DNA of 64,000 bases from Enterovibrio qingdaonensis (GTDB taxonomy: Bacteria; Pseudomonadota; Gammaproteobacteria; Enterobacterales; Vibrionaceae): NCBI RefSeq assembly GCF_028683135.1, contig NZ_JAJUBB010000005.1, positions 124,001 to 188,000 of the forward strand, given 5' to 3'. Below, one piece after another: positions 51,301 through 57,987 of the stretch. Position 1 is the stretch's first letter; the number at the start of each line of letters is the position of its first letter. The position numbers were made by a program, and so were the translations under genes. Below the pieces are notes generated by a model that did not search any database, was not told the origin of the DNA, and worked only from the letters and a program-made list of their open reading frames with translations.

Positions 51301-52171
51301 CTGCCCACAATTCCAAAGTGTCCCACAGGGCAGAGTGACGATTCTGGCAGGAGTAAACAATCGGTTTAACTCCCCTTTCTGACCATTTAGCAGTAGCTGC
51401 ACCAACATCATCAGATTGAAAAGCGTATACAGAAGCCCTTTCTCCAAATCCTCTACTCATAGCCTCTAAGAGATAATGGACTGGGGGATCGTCGGCTTGA
51501 TAGCCTAGAAACACTACAACATAACGTTGCAATACTTCTTTGATGAAATTCGTCGCCCAAGCTTCAGCAAGGTAGGCTCTACCAAAGCTACCACTAGAAA
51601 GAATAAATCCATCACCGGATGCTTTTTCGTAGTGTGAATCAACAGCTCCATGCAAGTGTATGACGCCATCCAAAGAAGCAGGACGTGCCGGGTCAGGCAG
51701 CCGAGGAGGAACAATAATATCCAAGTCAGGTTTTGCCTGAGTAAACAACGTATCAAAGTTTGTGGTGACTAAGTGAACTCTGTTATCAGGGGTGGTAGCT
51801 AAATCTATGATGGTTTGATGTGCGGAAAGATCAACGTTGTCAGCAGGTTTCAGAGCTTTTGCTACTGCTGACTCTATATCTCTCGTGTCAAACTCACGCT
51901 CAAGTAGACCAAACACTCGATCAGCAGTAATTAGCCCTGCACACTCTGGAGAACGCTTTCCGAGCTCGTACATTTCTCTCATAGCAATCGAGGCTTCATT
52001 GCTGTCAGGTACCCTCAAATCTGAAAGAATTGCTTTTGTGAGCCCAACAAAATCTGCGAGTCCGGCTTTGGCCAAAGACACGCCTGCGCCACAGAAAAAC
52101 ACTACTCGCCCTTCATCACGCGCTATTAAAAGCTCATCTGGAATTAACGGGCCATCCTCTACAAATCTCAC
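48386..52171 (-). CDS. Large SIR2-domain protein, probable anti-phage effector
   Basis: A 1261-residue protein. The N-terminal SIR2-like domain (about residues 15-255) has the NAD-binding FFCGAGVSLAKAG, the active-site-type Asn in TTNFDTLF, the His in IHLHGAV and VFLGYQADDPPVHYL. The remaining roughly 1000 residues are helical and not assigned; the family resembles SIR2 proteins with a DUF4020 C-terminus. SIR2 defence effectors typically destroy NAD when triggered by phage. The start is GTG 52171 (VRFVEDGPLIPDELL), the usual family start with AGGTGG upstream; ATG 52222 and 52192 are alternatives. It is the largest cargo gene. Confidence 0.8.
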   Translation of the reverse strand: MRFVEDGPLIPDELLIARDEGRVVFFCGAGVSLAKAGLADFVGLTKAILSDLRVPDSNEASIAMREMYELGKRSPECAGLITADRVFGLLEREFDTRDIESAVAKALKPADNVDLSAHQTIIDLATTPDNRVHLVTTNFDTLFTQAKPDLDIIVPPRLPDPARPASLDGVIHLHGAVDSHYEKASGDGFILSSGSFGRAYLAEAWATNFIKEVLQRYVVVFLGYQADDPPVHYLLEAMSRGFGERASVYAFQSDDVGAATAKWSERGVKPIVYSCQNRHSALWDTLELWAERARNVDEWQKKVFLSMMESPKDLKPYQRGQVAHLISSVSGSELLTSSEAQANPEWLCVLDPIIRYSKPTSAYWDMEGNIDPFELYCLDDDPLPADDRNSLQSRIPSDAWSAFNLNQVDMHLLGLEGRSIFRGYYASMPPELIPRMRHLALWVSRNLDKGPTLYWASSQTAFHPYLIRLIESSLSSSSDSVTPELCCLWQQLLDSKKFQEDNAYSRWYEFKAKVNQAGWSYEKAIEFGELFKPSLRVSPVRGLPLEYFGADTKDLATCVDRQIVYPIPDEEIRIPDEWLETTIRSMQVAIELACALDMEKSIYNHKYIEALLCEEQEEYCLNHYESEDALPWVKYYLSLIDDLSRKDADATKRIVNSWGTDSTLYRRLRFWAYVKIEGLGTDFIESYVNSCDVDDFYSNGRSFDLLQAVACTYSAWKEDSRSEFERQLLEGPSWYDSSSIQDTQRKSSVTLQAVYMLKKCGYVFSSTAESKIKALHVTIPEWEYREEPSSGSTKSGFVRTTKDYSVLNDVPLKDICRTAKENTGSTENWLVENAPFSGLVLEKPIRAFLALAVSLKHEEGNAWAWIKFLHDEKASHENGRLLVSVASRLMLLSKTPAFDYQVAYAATSWLQRNSKKLHEKNRDLFVEFLDCLITCLEENESLARSGIVSSNTRLDWFSKGINSTPYHLADALVSSIEPSEDGLSWQSFAERLLRLNGNAKRFALVRFTETLGFFYHNFPSWTKDNLLNILFSANVEQDTKDAFWDGLLRNTRVPPQALFVALKREIAVYALSYKQRDNFRGSGKIAGLIVGGWWGLSEGTPVYTDNELTEILNDADNSFLARVLSNVLSWHCNEDSKDKVFHLLSNVWPRQRSARSPEQSSILCEILLKNEEHFGALFPVVKQYLTTINRNNTIAYKLKQSKDIIAKHPNEALDMLSVILPANANDWSYGIEEVFEMFKASEVDVTSSQRYVELVRKLRAR

Positions 52172-52239
52172 ACCGCCACCTAACCTAAACATCTGACAGA
52201 TAATGATATTAACAGAGGACATCAAAAAACGTTAGAGGT

Positions 52240-52349
52240 GGAAACCCCACAAGCCAACCCTCGGCACCCGTTATCTGCATGCTGGCTGCTGCCCTCCGGC
52301 TCTGACCAATTACATACAGTCACGCTGCGAGGAAACCTATGGGGTTTCC
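52240..52349 (-). ncRNA. ffs-like: SRP 4.5S RNA-like gene carried by the transposon
   Basis: Reading 52349 to 52240 gives a 110-nt RNA closed by GGAAACCCC/GGGGTTTCC (9 bp). Inside are CCTCG/CGAGG (52328-32 with 52259-63) and CTGTATGT/GCATGCAG (52312-19 with 52275-82). The apical domain has the SRP elements GGTCAG, GCAGCAGCC and GCAGAT. The apical stem is GCC-GGAG-GGC where the usual RNA, as I recall it, has TCC-GGAA-GGA, a compensatory pair change. T6 follows at 52229-52224. It is 38 bases after the last CRISPR repeat and on the same strand. It is too diverged, and too deep inside the element, to be an ordinary host ffs at the attachment site. Confidence 0.8.
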
Positions 52350-52387
52350 ATTGTTCAATCAAGCCAAAAATTTCTGGCATGTCGGTT

Positions 52388-52595
52388 TTTCATCTCTGCC
52401 TTTCGGCAGGTTTAGGTTCCAAGAGTGGGTTGCTAACTTCCAGACCTTATCTCAACTGCCTACTCGGCAGTACACAGAGCGCCTGTAAGACGCTCTGCGC
52501 TCTTATGTTTCTCAGCTACCTGTGCGGCAGGACACGAATACCTTCTCAGCCTTTTCTATAAACGCAATTTCTCAGCTACCTGTGCGGCAGGACAC
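52388..52595 (-). CRISPR. Short type I-F CRISPR array with two typical and two degenerate repeats
   Basis: Four repeat units of 28 bases lie at 60-base steps, read from the minus strand. Repeats 52568-52595 and 52508-52535 are identical, starting GTGTCCTGCC and ending CTGAGAAA. The unit at 52448-52475 is degenerate (GTGTACTGCC start, TTGAGATA end), and the unit at 52388-52415 is strongly diverged but keeps the CTGCC/GGCAG stem. Three 32-base spacers result (52536-52567, 52476-52507, 52416-52447). Typical repeats plus a final atypical unit is the arrangement known for I-F3 transposons, where the atypical unit encodes the attachment-site guide. Confidence 0.93.
52416..52447 (-). other. Homing spacer, candidate guide against ffs
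   Basis: Read from 52447 down, the spacer starts AGGTCTGGAAGTTAGCAA. The conserved SRP RNA gene reads AGGTCCGGAAGGAAGCAG at the same register. The first 18 bases match except at positions 6, 12, 13 and 18. Positions 6, 12 and 18 are bases that do not pair with target in type I complexes, so only one effective mismatch remains. The second half depends on the host ffs sequence, not visible here. This identifies ffs, one of the known I-F3b attachment sites, as the likely home. Confidence 0.82.
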
Positions 52596-52724
52596 CGTTA
52601 TCTAACGGCTATATTTGCCATTGAATCAGTCGATTAGCTCATTCGCGCCAATTAACCTCTTTTTGATGGGCACCCCATAAGTCCATGATTTTATTAGCCA
52701 TAAATATACCAAGAATAAAAAGGG
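52596..52724 (-). promoter_or_regulatory. Leader between cas6 and the first repeat
   Basis: A 129-base AT-rich stretch, on the minus strand the downstream region of cas6 and the leader of the array. It contains CCATAAGT at 52675-52682, identical to the core of the TnsB-type sites at the left end. No strong terminator separates cas6 from the array, so read-through transcription of the array is likely. A 20-codon frame here (52639-52701) is not convincing. Confidence 0.5.
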
Positions 52725-53327
52725 TTAAATCACAATACGAATATCGGGCACTGTTCCTCTATACGTTTGATTGGTTGCCAGTCCATAGCCATTAAACCCC
52801 GCATCAGAAACTTCAGCGACCTTTTCCTTTTGGACATGCAACACAAATCGTTGCTGGGTACTCTGGCTATCCATCAGTATTCGATGAAACATCCCAATCG
52901 GCTGATTACTTCCCATCCTTTCAGGGTCAAACTCTTCACCACGCTCAGCAGCTCGCCGCTTGGCTCTCTCAAGCCGTCTTCTTTTCTCGCCCGTAAATAG
53001 CTTGGCAATGCCCTGATTTCGGTAAAATCGAACCTCTGCTGTATCTGCAGGCACTGGCTGTACATCAGTGACAGTAAACAACTCTTGAGCAAGCATCATT
53101 GTGAAATACTGAGATTGATGAAGCTGACTCAACCGCAGCTGGTTGGAAGAGCAAAACATGATTTGATTGCCGAGACTTTGCTCTGTCCATCTCGGAAACC
53201 CTACACCGATACCGCCAATGTGGTGAAAAACTAAGAAGTCATGCAGGGTTGAAATGCATCGCCCCGCCAAAATCTCTTGGCTAGCCTGCTCTGGCAAATA
53301 GGTGATCACAAAGTAATAACGCTTCAC
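52725..53327 (-). CDS. cas6f: CRISPR endonuclease Cas6f (Csy4)
   Basis: A 200-residue endoribonuclease that cuts pre-crRNA at the repeat stem and stays on the guide. The putative catalytic His is in STLHDFLVFHH near residue 29. The Arg-rich helix GEKRRRLERAKRRAAERG (about 113-130) is the repeat-stem-binding element known in Csy4. GTG 53327 overlaps the cas7 stop (GTGA), so the two are translationally coupled. It is last in the tniQ-cas8-cas7-cas6 operon. Confidence 0.93.
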   Translation of the reverse strand: MKRYYFVITYLPEQASQEILAGRCISTLHDFLVFHHIGGIGVGFPRWTEQSLGNQIMFCSSNQLRLSQLHQSQYFTMMLAQELFTVTDVQPVPADTAEVRFYRNQGIAKLFTGEKRRRLERAKRRAAERGEEFDPERMGSNQPIGMFHRILMDSQSTQQRFVLHVQKEKVAEVSDAGFNGYGLATNQTYRGTVPDIRIVI

Positions 53328-54361
53328 GCCGACCTCGACTTCTGGAACAAACCGCCTTTAACCAAAATGGCCATTAGGTAGTGGATATCCGAGGGGATCT
53401 CATCGCTAGATTTCAAGCCTTCTAACAGTGCTGCTTTTTCATCAACACTCTTCAGTAAACTGTATGCGTCAATCCCACTTGAAGGGATACGGTGAGCAAT
53501 AAGGTATTCTTTATCGCCTCCGTACTCATGTACCCGCAAACGCTTATCTGCTTCATCTGCCCACCAATCATCAATTAGCTGAATTGCAGCTCCTATTTTC
53601 TCAGCATTCAGGCTTGGCCAAATCTGACCATCTCCACTTCTTACCTTTGCGTATTCACGGCCAAGGTTGGAACCGTCTTTAGAGTCGCTGAACAATTGGC
53701 TCGGAAAGATTTCTTGCATGAATGAGGCTGAAACGTTCGCTTTAATATCGGCAAACCAAAATGGCTGTTCACCAGACAGGGCCGACGCCAGTTCTCCGGT
53801 CAAACCGTTCAATACCTTTTGGGAGTCATCCTGCCAGGGCTCATGCCAATCAAGATGAAGAACATTATCGATTCGGTATTCGTTACCCGCAGAGGTGGCT
53901 ACAGTTATCGAGAGACCCATGCTTCGCTGATTACGCCAGAGCCATTGACCTAGGAGCAGGTTTTTACAATACCTCCGCGCTAACACTTCATACCCGCCCG
54001 CTCTTTGATAAGCAGCAGCTAGACCACGAAGTACTTCAACCACACTTTGACTGTTACAAACGAAAGGGCTCAAAGAGTTTGCTTCAACGCGCAAAGAGAA
54101 ACGGCAAACGATTTTGTCTACCGTCGGGGGGACGTAACACGATTCTCTGCGAACGGGATTCCCGAAGGCTAAATCTTGAGGTTGCAGATTTTTGGGTGAA
54201 CCGCTGGGTTGATACGCTTCAGAATAACTGCATTTCTGACCGACAATCGCATCCTGGTCAATGGGCAAAGGCTTCATCGTACCGTCTGCTTCTTCGTAGA
54301 AAAACACGCCCTTACTTGGTCTAAGAGAACCTTGATAAGAAAGTTGAGTGCAAAGCTCCAT
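53324..54361 (-). CDS. cas7f: Cascade backbone protein Cas7f (Csy3)
   Basis: A 345-residue protein whose multiple copies coat the guide RNA in the I-F effector complex. The family signature YCKNLLLGQWLWRNQ (about residues 133-147) and the RRESCYVPPTVDKIVCRFSL region agree with Csy3 of transposon-encoded systems. ATG 54361 follows AGGGGG; a GTG one codon upstream is possible. The 3' end overlaps cas6 by four bases. Confidence 0.93.
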   Translation of the reverse strand: MELCTQLSYQGSLRPSKGVFFYEEADGTMKPLPIDQDAIVGQKCSYSEAYQPSGSPKNLQPQDLAFGNPVRRESCYVPPTVDKIVCRFSLRVEANSLSPFVCNSQSVVEVLRGLAAAYQRAGGYEVLARRYCKNLLLGQWLWRNQRSMGLSITVATSAGNEYRIDNVLHLDWHEPWQDDSQKVLNGLTGELASALSGEQPFWFADIKANVSASFMQEIFPSQLFSDSKDGSNLGREYAKVRSGDGQIWPSLNAEKIGAAIQLIDDWWADEADKRLRVHEYGGDKEYLIAHRIPSSGIDAYSLLKSVDEKAALLEGLKSSDEIPSDIHYLMAILVKGGLFQKSRSA

Positions 54362-54370
54362 CACTACCCC

Positions 54371-56437
54371 CTATGCTCTTCGCATTAGAATAGAACTGGT
54401 AGCCGTATCCATTTTCCAAAAACAGTTCGCGTTGAAGTATTTCTCACCTTTAAGCCGAATATCTATCGAAGATTTACAATCGCAAAGACCAAGCAGCGGT
54501 TCCGCATATGCGTGGGGTGAAGCAACGCTGTTTGGTCGTTCTGTGGGTTCTTCTAGCAGCTGATATCCCACCATAACTGGTTTCAAATCGGAGTTAAGTT
54601 CAACGAGTTCGCAAAGGTTTTCGAAAGACTTTGGCGTAGTTGTAGCAGGTATTATCCATCTACCTGTCGCGAGTTGCTGTGAAACATGCTCATGCAGGGA
54701 TTGAGTTGTTCGCAGTGAACACCAGTTTTTTGACTCGTAAAGCGATGGCGGATGAATAACACCGCCAGCAAAGCGCGATGGAATAGCCGCTTTTATCAAA
54801 TCAACCAGTTCATCACGGGTTTGAAGAAATGACTCTACCGAATGAATGCGAATAGCCAAGTCCATGAACAAATCGCAATGTGTGGACTCAACGATCCCTG
54901 GTCGCTTCAAATGATCACTTCGCTTTCTCTCTAATGTTGGGCTTGGCAGTTTCAATCCAGATACGGTCGAAGATTCCCGAACATGCCATGCCACACTGTC
55001 GAACGCGAATTCACAGCCCAACAGGGCTTTCAGCTTCCTCTCAAAAGCATGAACAAAACCCCATAGAGCCGTTAAGGATGGAATACCGACTAAATAGGGG
55101 TTCGCTAAAGAAAGCGCATCAAACACTCGAAGGTTCTCTAAGTGGATAACCTCTAACTTGGTATCTCTTGGTCGACACTGATCATTGCCAAGCGTATCCA
55201 GTATCCACCGAAGTTGATTCCGTACCGGCTCTAACAGTTTGGGGTGGTAAGCATATTCAGTTTTCCGATAGCCAGCGTCTTGCAATGTTGCATGAAAACG
55301 CTGATTAACCAGTTTTAGAAGCTTTGAATTATCTGCCAAGGGTTCAGTGAGAAGCGCACGCTCAGTCTCTCGAATAGCAGGAAGAGTATCCTCACCTTCT
55401 CGAAGGCTATCTCTCCATTCCATTATCGGCGCCAACCACCCCGCAATACCTCTTCTTAGCTGACGAAGTAATGAGACGCGACGTCTACGGCGTCTGCGAA
55501 GCATAGGCTCTTCGTCAAGAAGTATAAGGTTGCTCAAAACGCCAATGAATCGTTCATTCAGCAATATCCATGAGTTAAAAGCTGATTTATCTGACTCAAC
55601 TCGGCGTATTCGACTTTGATTCAAGCTTACGTGGTTTCGCCAGACAATGTTCAACGGATAGTTCAAAACAGATACGCCCCCTCCCCTAGACGCGGCAAAA
55701 TCCCCAACGCTGGCAGAGTGGCTGTGGTCTATCTGTCGAAAATGCCCCAATCTTTGTGTTCGGAGTTGCTGGATTTTGGCCAGAACAGCACAGGAAACAA
55801 CAGGTGTTATTGCCAAATAGTCGTTCAACCAAGGAAAACGGACTTGCTTGGAGTAATCGCTTACAGCCGAAGGGAAATGATCAGTATTCATGGCTTGTTC
55901 TAGCTTTAGCCGCCATTCATCAAACTTAGTTTTAGTCAGGCTAAGCTCACGAAAAGCTCTTTGCCAAGCATCACTGTTTTTAATAACGCATTCAGCCAAA
56001 CACGTCGACCTGCCCTCCCAGATAAATCCTGAGCAAAACAGCTTGGCCTTGTTCACCTGAGAGGAGTTATGAGACCACCCTAATCTGCGCTCGCAGTTTG
56101 CTGAACCCAACGCTCCCGTAATCAAGGGTAAGTCACCACACAGAATCCTTTGGGCCTGAACCCGTGTATCTGGGTATTTCAGATTGTGAGTGTGCAGCCA
56201 CCGTACTTCTTCAAGGCAAGAATCTATGTGGGCTTCATCTTTCAAAATTTCTTTTGCTGATTTTCGAGAGGTTAACGATTCAACTTCATCTCTTTTCAAC
56301 GTCAGGTTAAGCAAAATAATTAGCGTTTGAGTCTCTTCACCAGTTACATCAACCAATTCAGAATAAGCAGCAAACGCCTTGCGAAGCGCAATGTCGGGTT
56401 CTTCATCTTCCAGTACATCTCTTAGCGTTTTCATCAT
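54371..56437 (-). CDS. cas8f-cas5f: Cas8f/Cas5f fusion (Csy1/Csy2-type) of I-F3 Cascade
   Basis: A 688-residue fusion of the large subunit, which reads the PAM, with the Cas5 subunit at the guide 5' handle. Natural fusion of Cas8 and Cas5 is typical of I-F3 transposon systems, where the separate I-F1 proteins are 300-450 residues. HFRQIDHSHSASVGDFAASRGGG near residue 240 (split HFRQIDHSHS and GDFAASRGGG) and a Arg-rich segment RRRRRRRV near 315 are visible. The ATG overlaps the tniQ stop (TGATG). Downstream cas7 follows after ten bases. Confidence 0.93.
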   Translation of the reverse strand: MMKTLRDVLEDEEPDIALRKAFAAYSELVDVTGEETQTLIILLNLTLKRDEVESLTSRKSAKEILKDEAHIDSCLEEVRWLHTHNLKYPDTRVQAQRILCGDLPLITGALGSANCERRLGWSHNSSQVNKAKLFCSGFIWEGRSTCLAECVIKNSDAWQRAFRELSLTKTKFDEWRLKLEQAMNTDHFPSAVSDYSKQVRFPWLNDYLAITPVVSCAVLAKIQQLRTQRLGHFRQIDHSHSASVGDFAASRGGGVSVLNYPLNIVWRNHVSLNQSRIRRVESDKSAFNSWILLNERFIGVLSNLILLDEEPMLRRRRRRRVSLLRQLRRGIAGWLAPIMEWRDSLREGEDTLPAIRETERALLTEPLADNSKLLKLVNQRFHATLQDAGYRKTEYAYHPKLLEPVRNQLRWILDTLGNDQCRPRDTKLEVIHLENLRVFDALSLANPYLVGIPSLTALWGFVHAFERKLKALLGCEFAFDSVAWHVRESSTVSGLKLPSPTLERKRSDHLKRPGIVESTHCDLFMDLAIRIHSVESFLQTRDELVDLIKAAIPSRFAGGVIHPPSLYESKNWCSLRTTQSLHEHVSQQLATGRWIIPATTTPKSFENLCELVELNSDLKPVMVGYQLLEEPTERPNSVASPHAYAEPLLGLCDCKSSIDIRLKGEKYFNANCFWKMDTATSSILMRRA

Positions 56438-57669
56438 CACCACGCAGGAAGATAAACATCGCTAGAAACGTCGGTCTGCATTCGAGCTACTCCCAACTCA
56501 ATGACATTGCGAAGTCGAAATGCAGGCTTGTGAGGTGGGATTGTTGTTTGCTTATGAGGTCGGTAAGTCAGTTTTAAAAAACCTTCTTGATAGAGTCTCT
56601 CAACCTGCTCATAGCTGGTTGAAAGCAACGACGCCGTTTCCGAAAGCGTTAAAAGGACATCGCCAACATTCGCTGTTTTGGATTTAGGATGACTAAGAAC
56701 CAGATGAGATAGATACGTCAGTAGCTCACGCAATACGAAATTCTGCGACAAATCTTTTGAAGGCAACCTTGACGAGTGCAGCAATACATCACCAAAGACC
56801 TTTCTAAACGGAGTGTGGTTGTATTCGATGTAGCGCGACGCTTCCCAAGTCGCCAGCCTTCTATCCATCGCTTTATGAAAAGACTCAGGCCATTTCTTGA
56901 AGAATCCGATAGCACCGCTCAGGCCTTCCACCTTGATTGCATCACCCTCAAGGTTTCCAACGAACTCCAAGTGATACCACAGAAGCGCACCAAATCTCGT
57001 CGATTGATTGCACTGCCCGAGTGCTACTGTATCAAAATCAACCGTATCGCCAACGGCTAAGCAACTTAGCAGAACTCCTACAGGGTCAGCCTTTTGAGTC
57101 GGCGCATTCTTTAGGGCAAAACCGCACTCGCATTCTGTAATGCTTTCGCTCGTTAGGTAGTCGATCACAGACCCACAACTAGGGCATGTATCGATCAAGC
57201 TCAAATGATGCTTGTGGCAAGCTGTATAAGGGGAGAAATGCCAAACCTGGGGGATATGCTCCGATTCTTTTAAACACTCTGGACATATCGGTACACCAGC
57301 CTTTCGAACAAAGCACAAAGGAATGTGTGTGCCTTGCCTAAACACGGAGGCGTGAGCGAAGCAAAAGCGAGTCGAGGAACCCAACAAGGCAAGCTGCAAC
57401 AGGGGTAGTTCTGTATCAGCAAGCCGATCGATTAACCGGAGAGCGCGAACGCGAAACCCACTGCTTTGTGCAGCGTGGTATACATTCACCGTCTTGAACT
57501 GGAGTGGGAACGCCCCAAATGCCTCTTCGTCGTGCTCATACAGCCAGTCTTTAACAGCCACACTAAGCAATTGATAAGACTCAAAGTAGTTAGCTTGGCT
57601 TATTCGAAGAAGGTAGCTTTCAAGGGATTCGTTAGAAAACGACTCCACTGCCTCTAAGAAACCTTTCAT
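56437..57669 (-). CDS. tniQ: TniQ family transposition protein
   Basis: A 410-residue TniQ/TnsD-family protein that joins Cascade and recruits TnsC to the target. Zinc-binding clusters are visible: CPECLKESEHIP, CHKHHLSLIDTCPSCG and CECG (about residues 135-185). A helix-turn-helix-like segment lies near residue 330-360. It is first in the tniQ-cas operon and overlaps cas8 by one base. Its start codon is three bases from a 39-base palindrome that contains an Xre-type operator. Confidence 0.95.
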   Translation of the reverse strand: MKGFLEAVESFSNESLESYLLRISQANYFESYQLLSVAVKDWLYEHDEEAFGAFPLQFKTVNVYHAAQSSGFRVRALRLIDRLADTELPLLQLALLGSSTRFCFAHASVFRQGTHIPLCFVRKAGVPICPECLKESEHIPQVWHFSPYTACHKHHLSLIDTCPSCGSVIDYLTSESITECECGFALKNAPTQKADPVGVLLSCLAVGDTVDFDTVALGQCNQSTRFGALLWYHLEFVGNLEGDAIKVEGLSGAIGFFKKWPESFHKAMDRRLATWEASRYIEYNHTPFRKVFGDVLLHSSRLPSKDLSQNFVLRELLTYLSHLVLSHPKSKTANVGDVLLTLSETASLLSTSYEQVERLYQEGFLKLTYRPHKQTTIPPHKPAFRLRNVIELGVARMQTDVSSDVYLPAW

Positions 57670-57671
57670 TG

Positions 57672-57710
57672 CCCCACCATAAACTAAGAGTAACTTAGTT
57701 TATGGTGGGG
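57672..57710. promoter_or_regulatory. 39-base perfect palindrome with operator CTAAG-N5-CTTAG ahead of tniQ
   Basis: Arms CCCCACCATAAACTAAG and CTTAGTTTATGGTGGGG (17 bp, perfect) flank AGTAA. The core at 57684-57698 is CTAAG-AGTAA-CTTAG. The same 15-bp pattern occurs twice before xre. The arms contain CACCATAA, the core of TnsB sites. On the minus strand the palindrome ends two bases before the tniQ ATG and covers the GGTGGGG that would serve as ribosome binding site, so as RNA it could also mask translation. Confidence 0.8.
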
Positions 57711-57745
57711 TATATTTTTGAAAAAATTTGGACTATTTTTGAGAC

Positions 57746-57775
57746 AAAAAAGCCACCTTCAAAAATGGTGGCTTT
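57746..57775 (-). terminator. Terminator of the patatin operon
   Basis: On the minus strand GCCACC/GGTGGC with an ATTTTTGAA loop is followed by six T. It separates the patatin/small-gene unit from the tniQ-cas operon. Confidence 0.85.
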
Positions 57776-57814
57776 CTAGGAAAACAAAAAGTCATTTTAC
57801 GGGTGAGTCAAGAT

Positions 57815-57985
57815 TTACCCAGCCTGCTTTTGTTTTTCATTTTTTGGAATATGCACTAACTCCGGATTGTCCCTGACCTCGCTCTCAACCCATTGTAGGA
57901 GGTCTTCATACTCAAACCGGATCTTCTTGATCTTGCCGTTCGCAGTTCTCTTGCGAGACGAAACTCTAATTTGAACATCTGACAT
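57815..57985 (-). CDS. Small 56-residue protein coupled to the patatin gene
   Basis: ATG 57985 begins two bases after the patatin stop, so translation is probably coupled. The product is basic at the start (RVSSRKRTANGKIKKIRFEY) and helical in the middle. Not recognised. Such a small basic partner behind a membrane phospholipase could be an inhibitor, sensor or structural subunit; no evidence chooses among these. Confidence 0.55.
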   Translation of the reverse strand: MSDVQIRVSSRKRTANGKIKKIRFEYEDLLQWVESEVRDNPELVHIPKNEKQKQAG

Positions 57986-57987
57986 AA

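Noticed and set aside
52240-52349. Reading the SRP-like RNA as the host's own ffs
   Set aside because: No transposon end separates it from the cas genes, it is diverged from the canonical apical sequence that the homing spacer matches, and the element's left end is 5.5 kb further left. A window extension could overturn this.
52639-52701. 20-codon frame in the CRISPR leader
   Set aside because: Very short, no ribosome binding site, and within a region expected to be a leader.
52725-57669. Search for cas1, cas2-3 or a second array
   Set aside because: None is present; the operon holds only tniQ and the three Cascade genes, as expected for I-F3.
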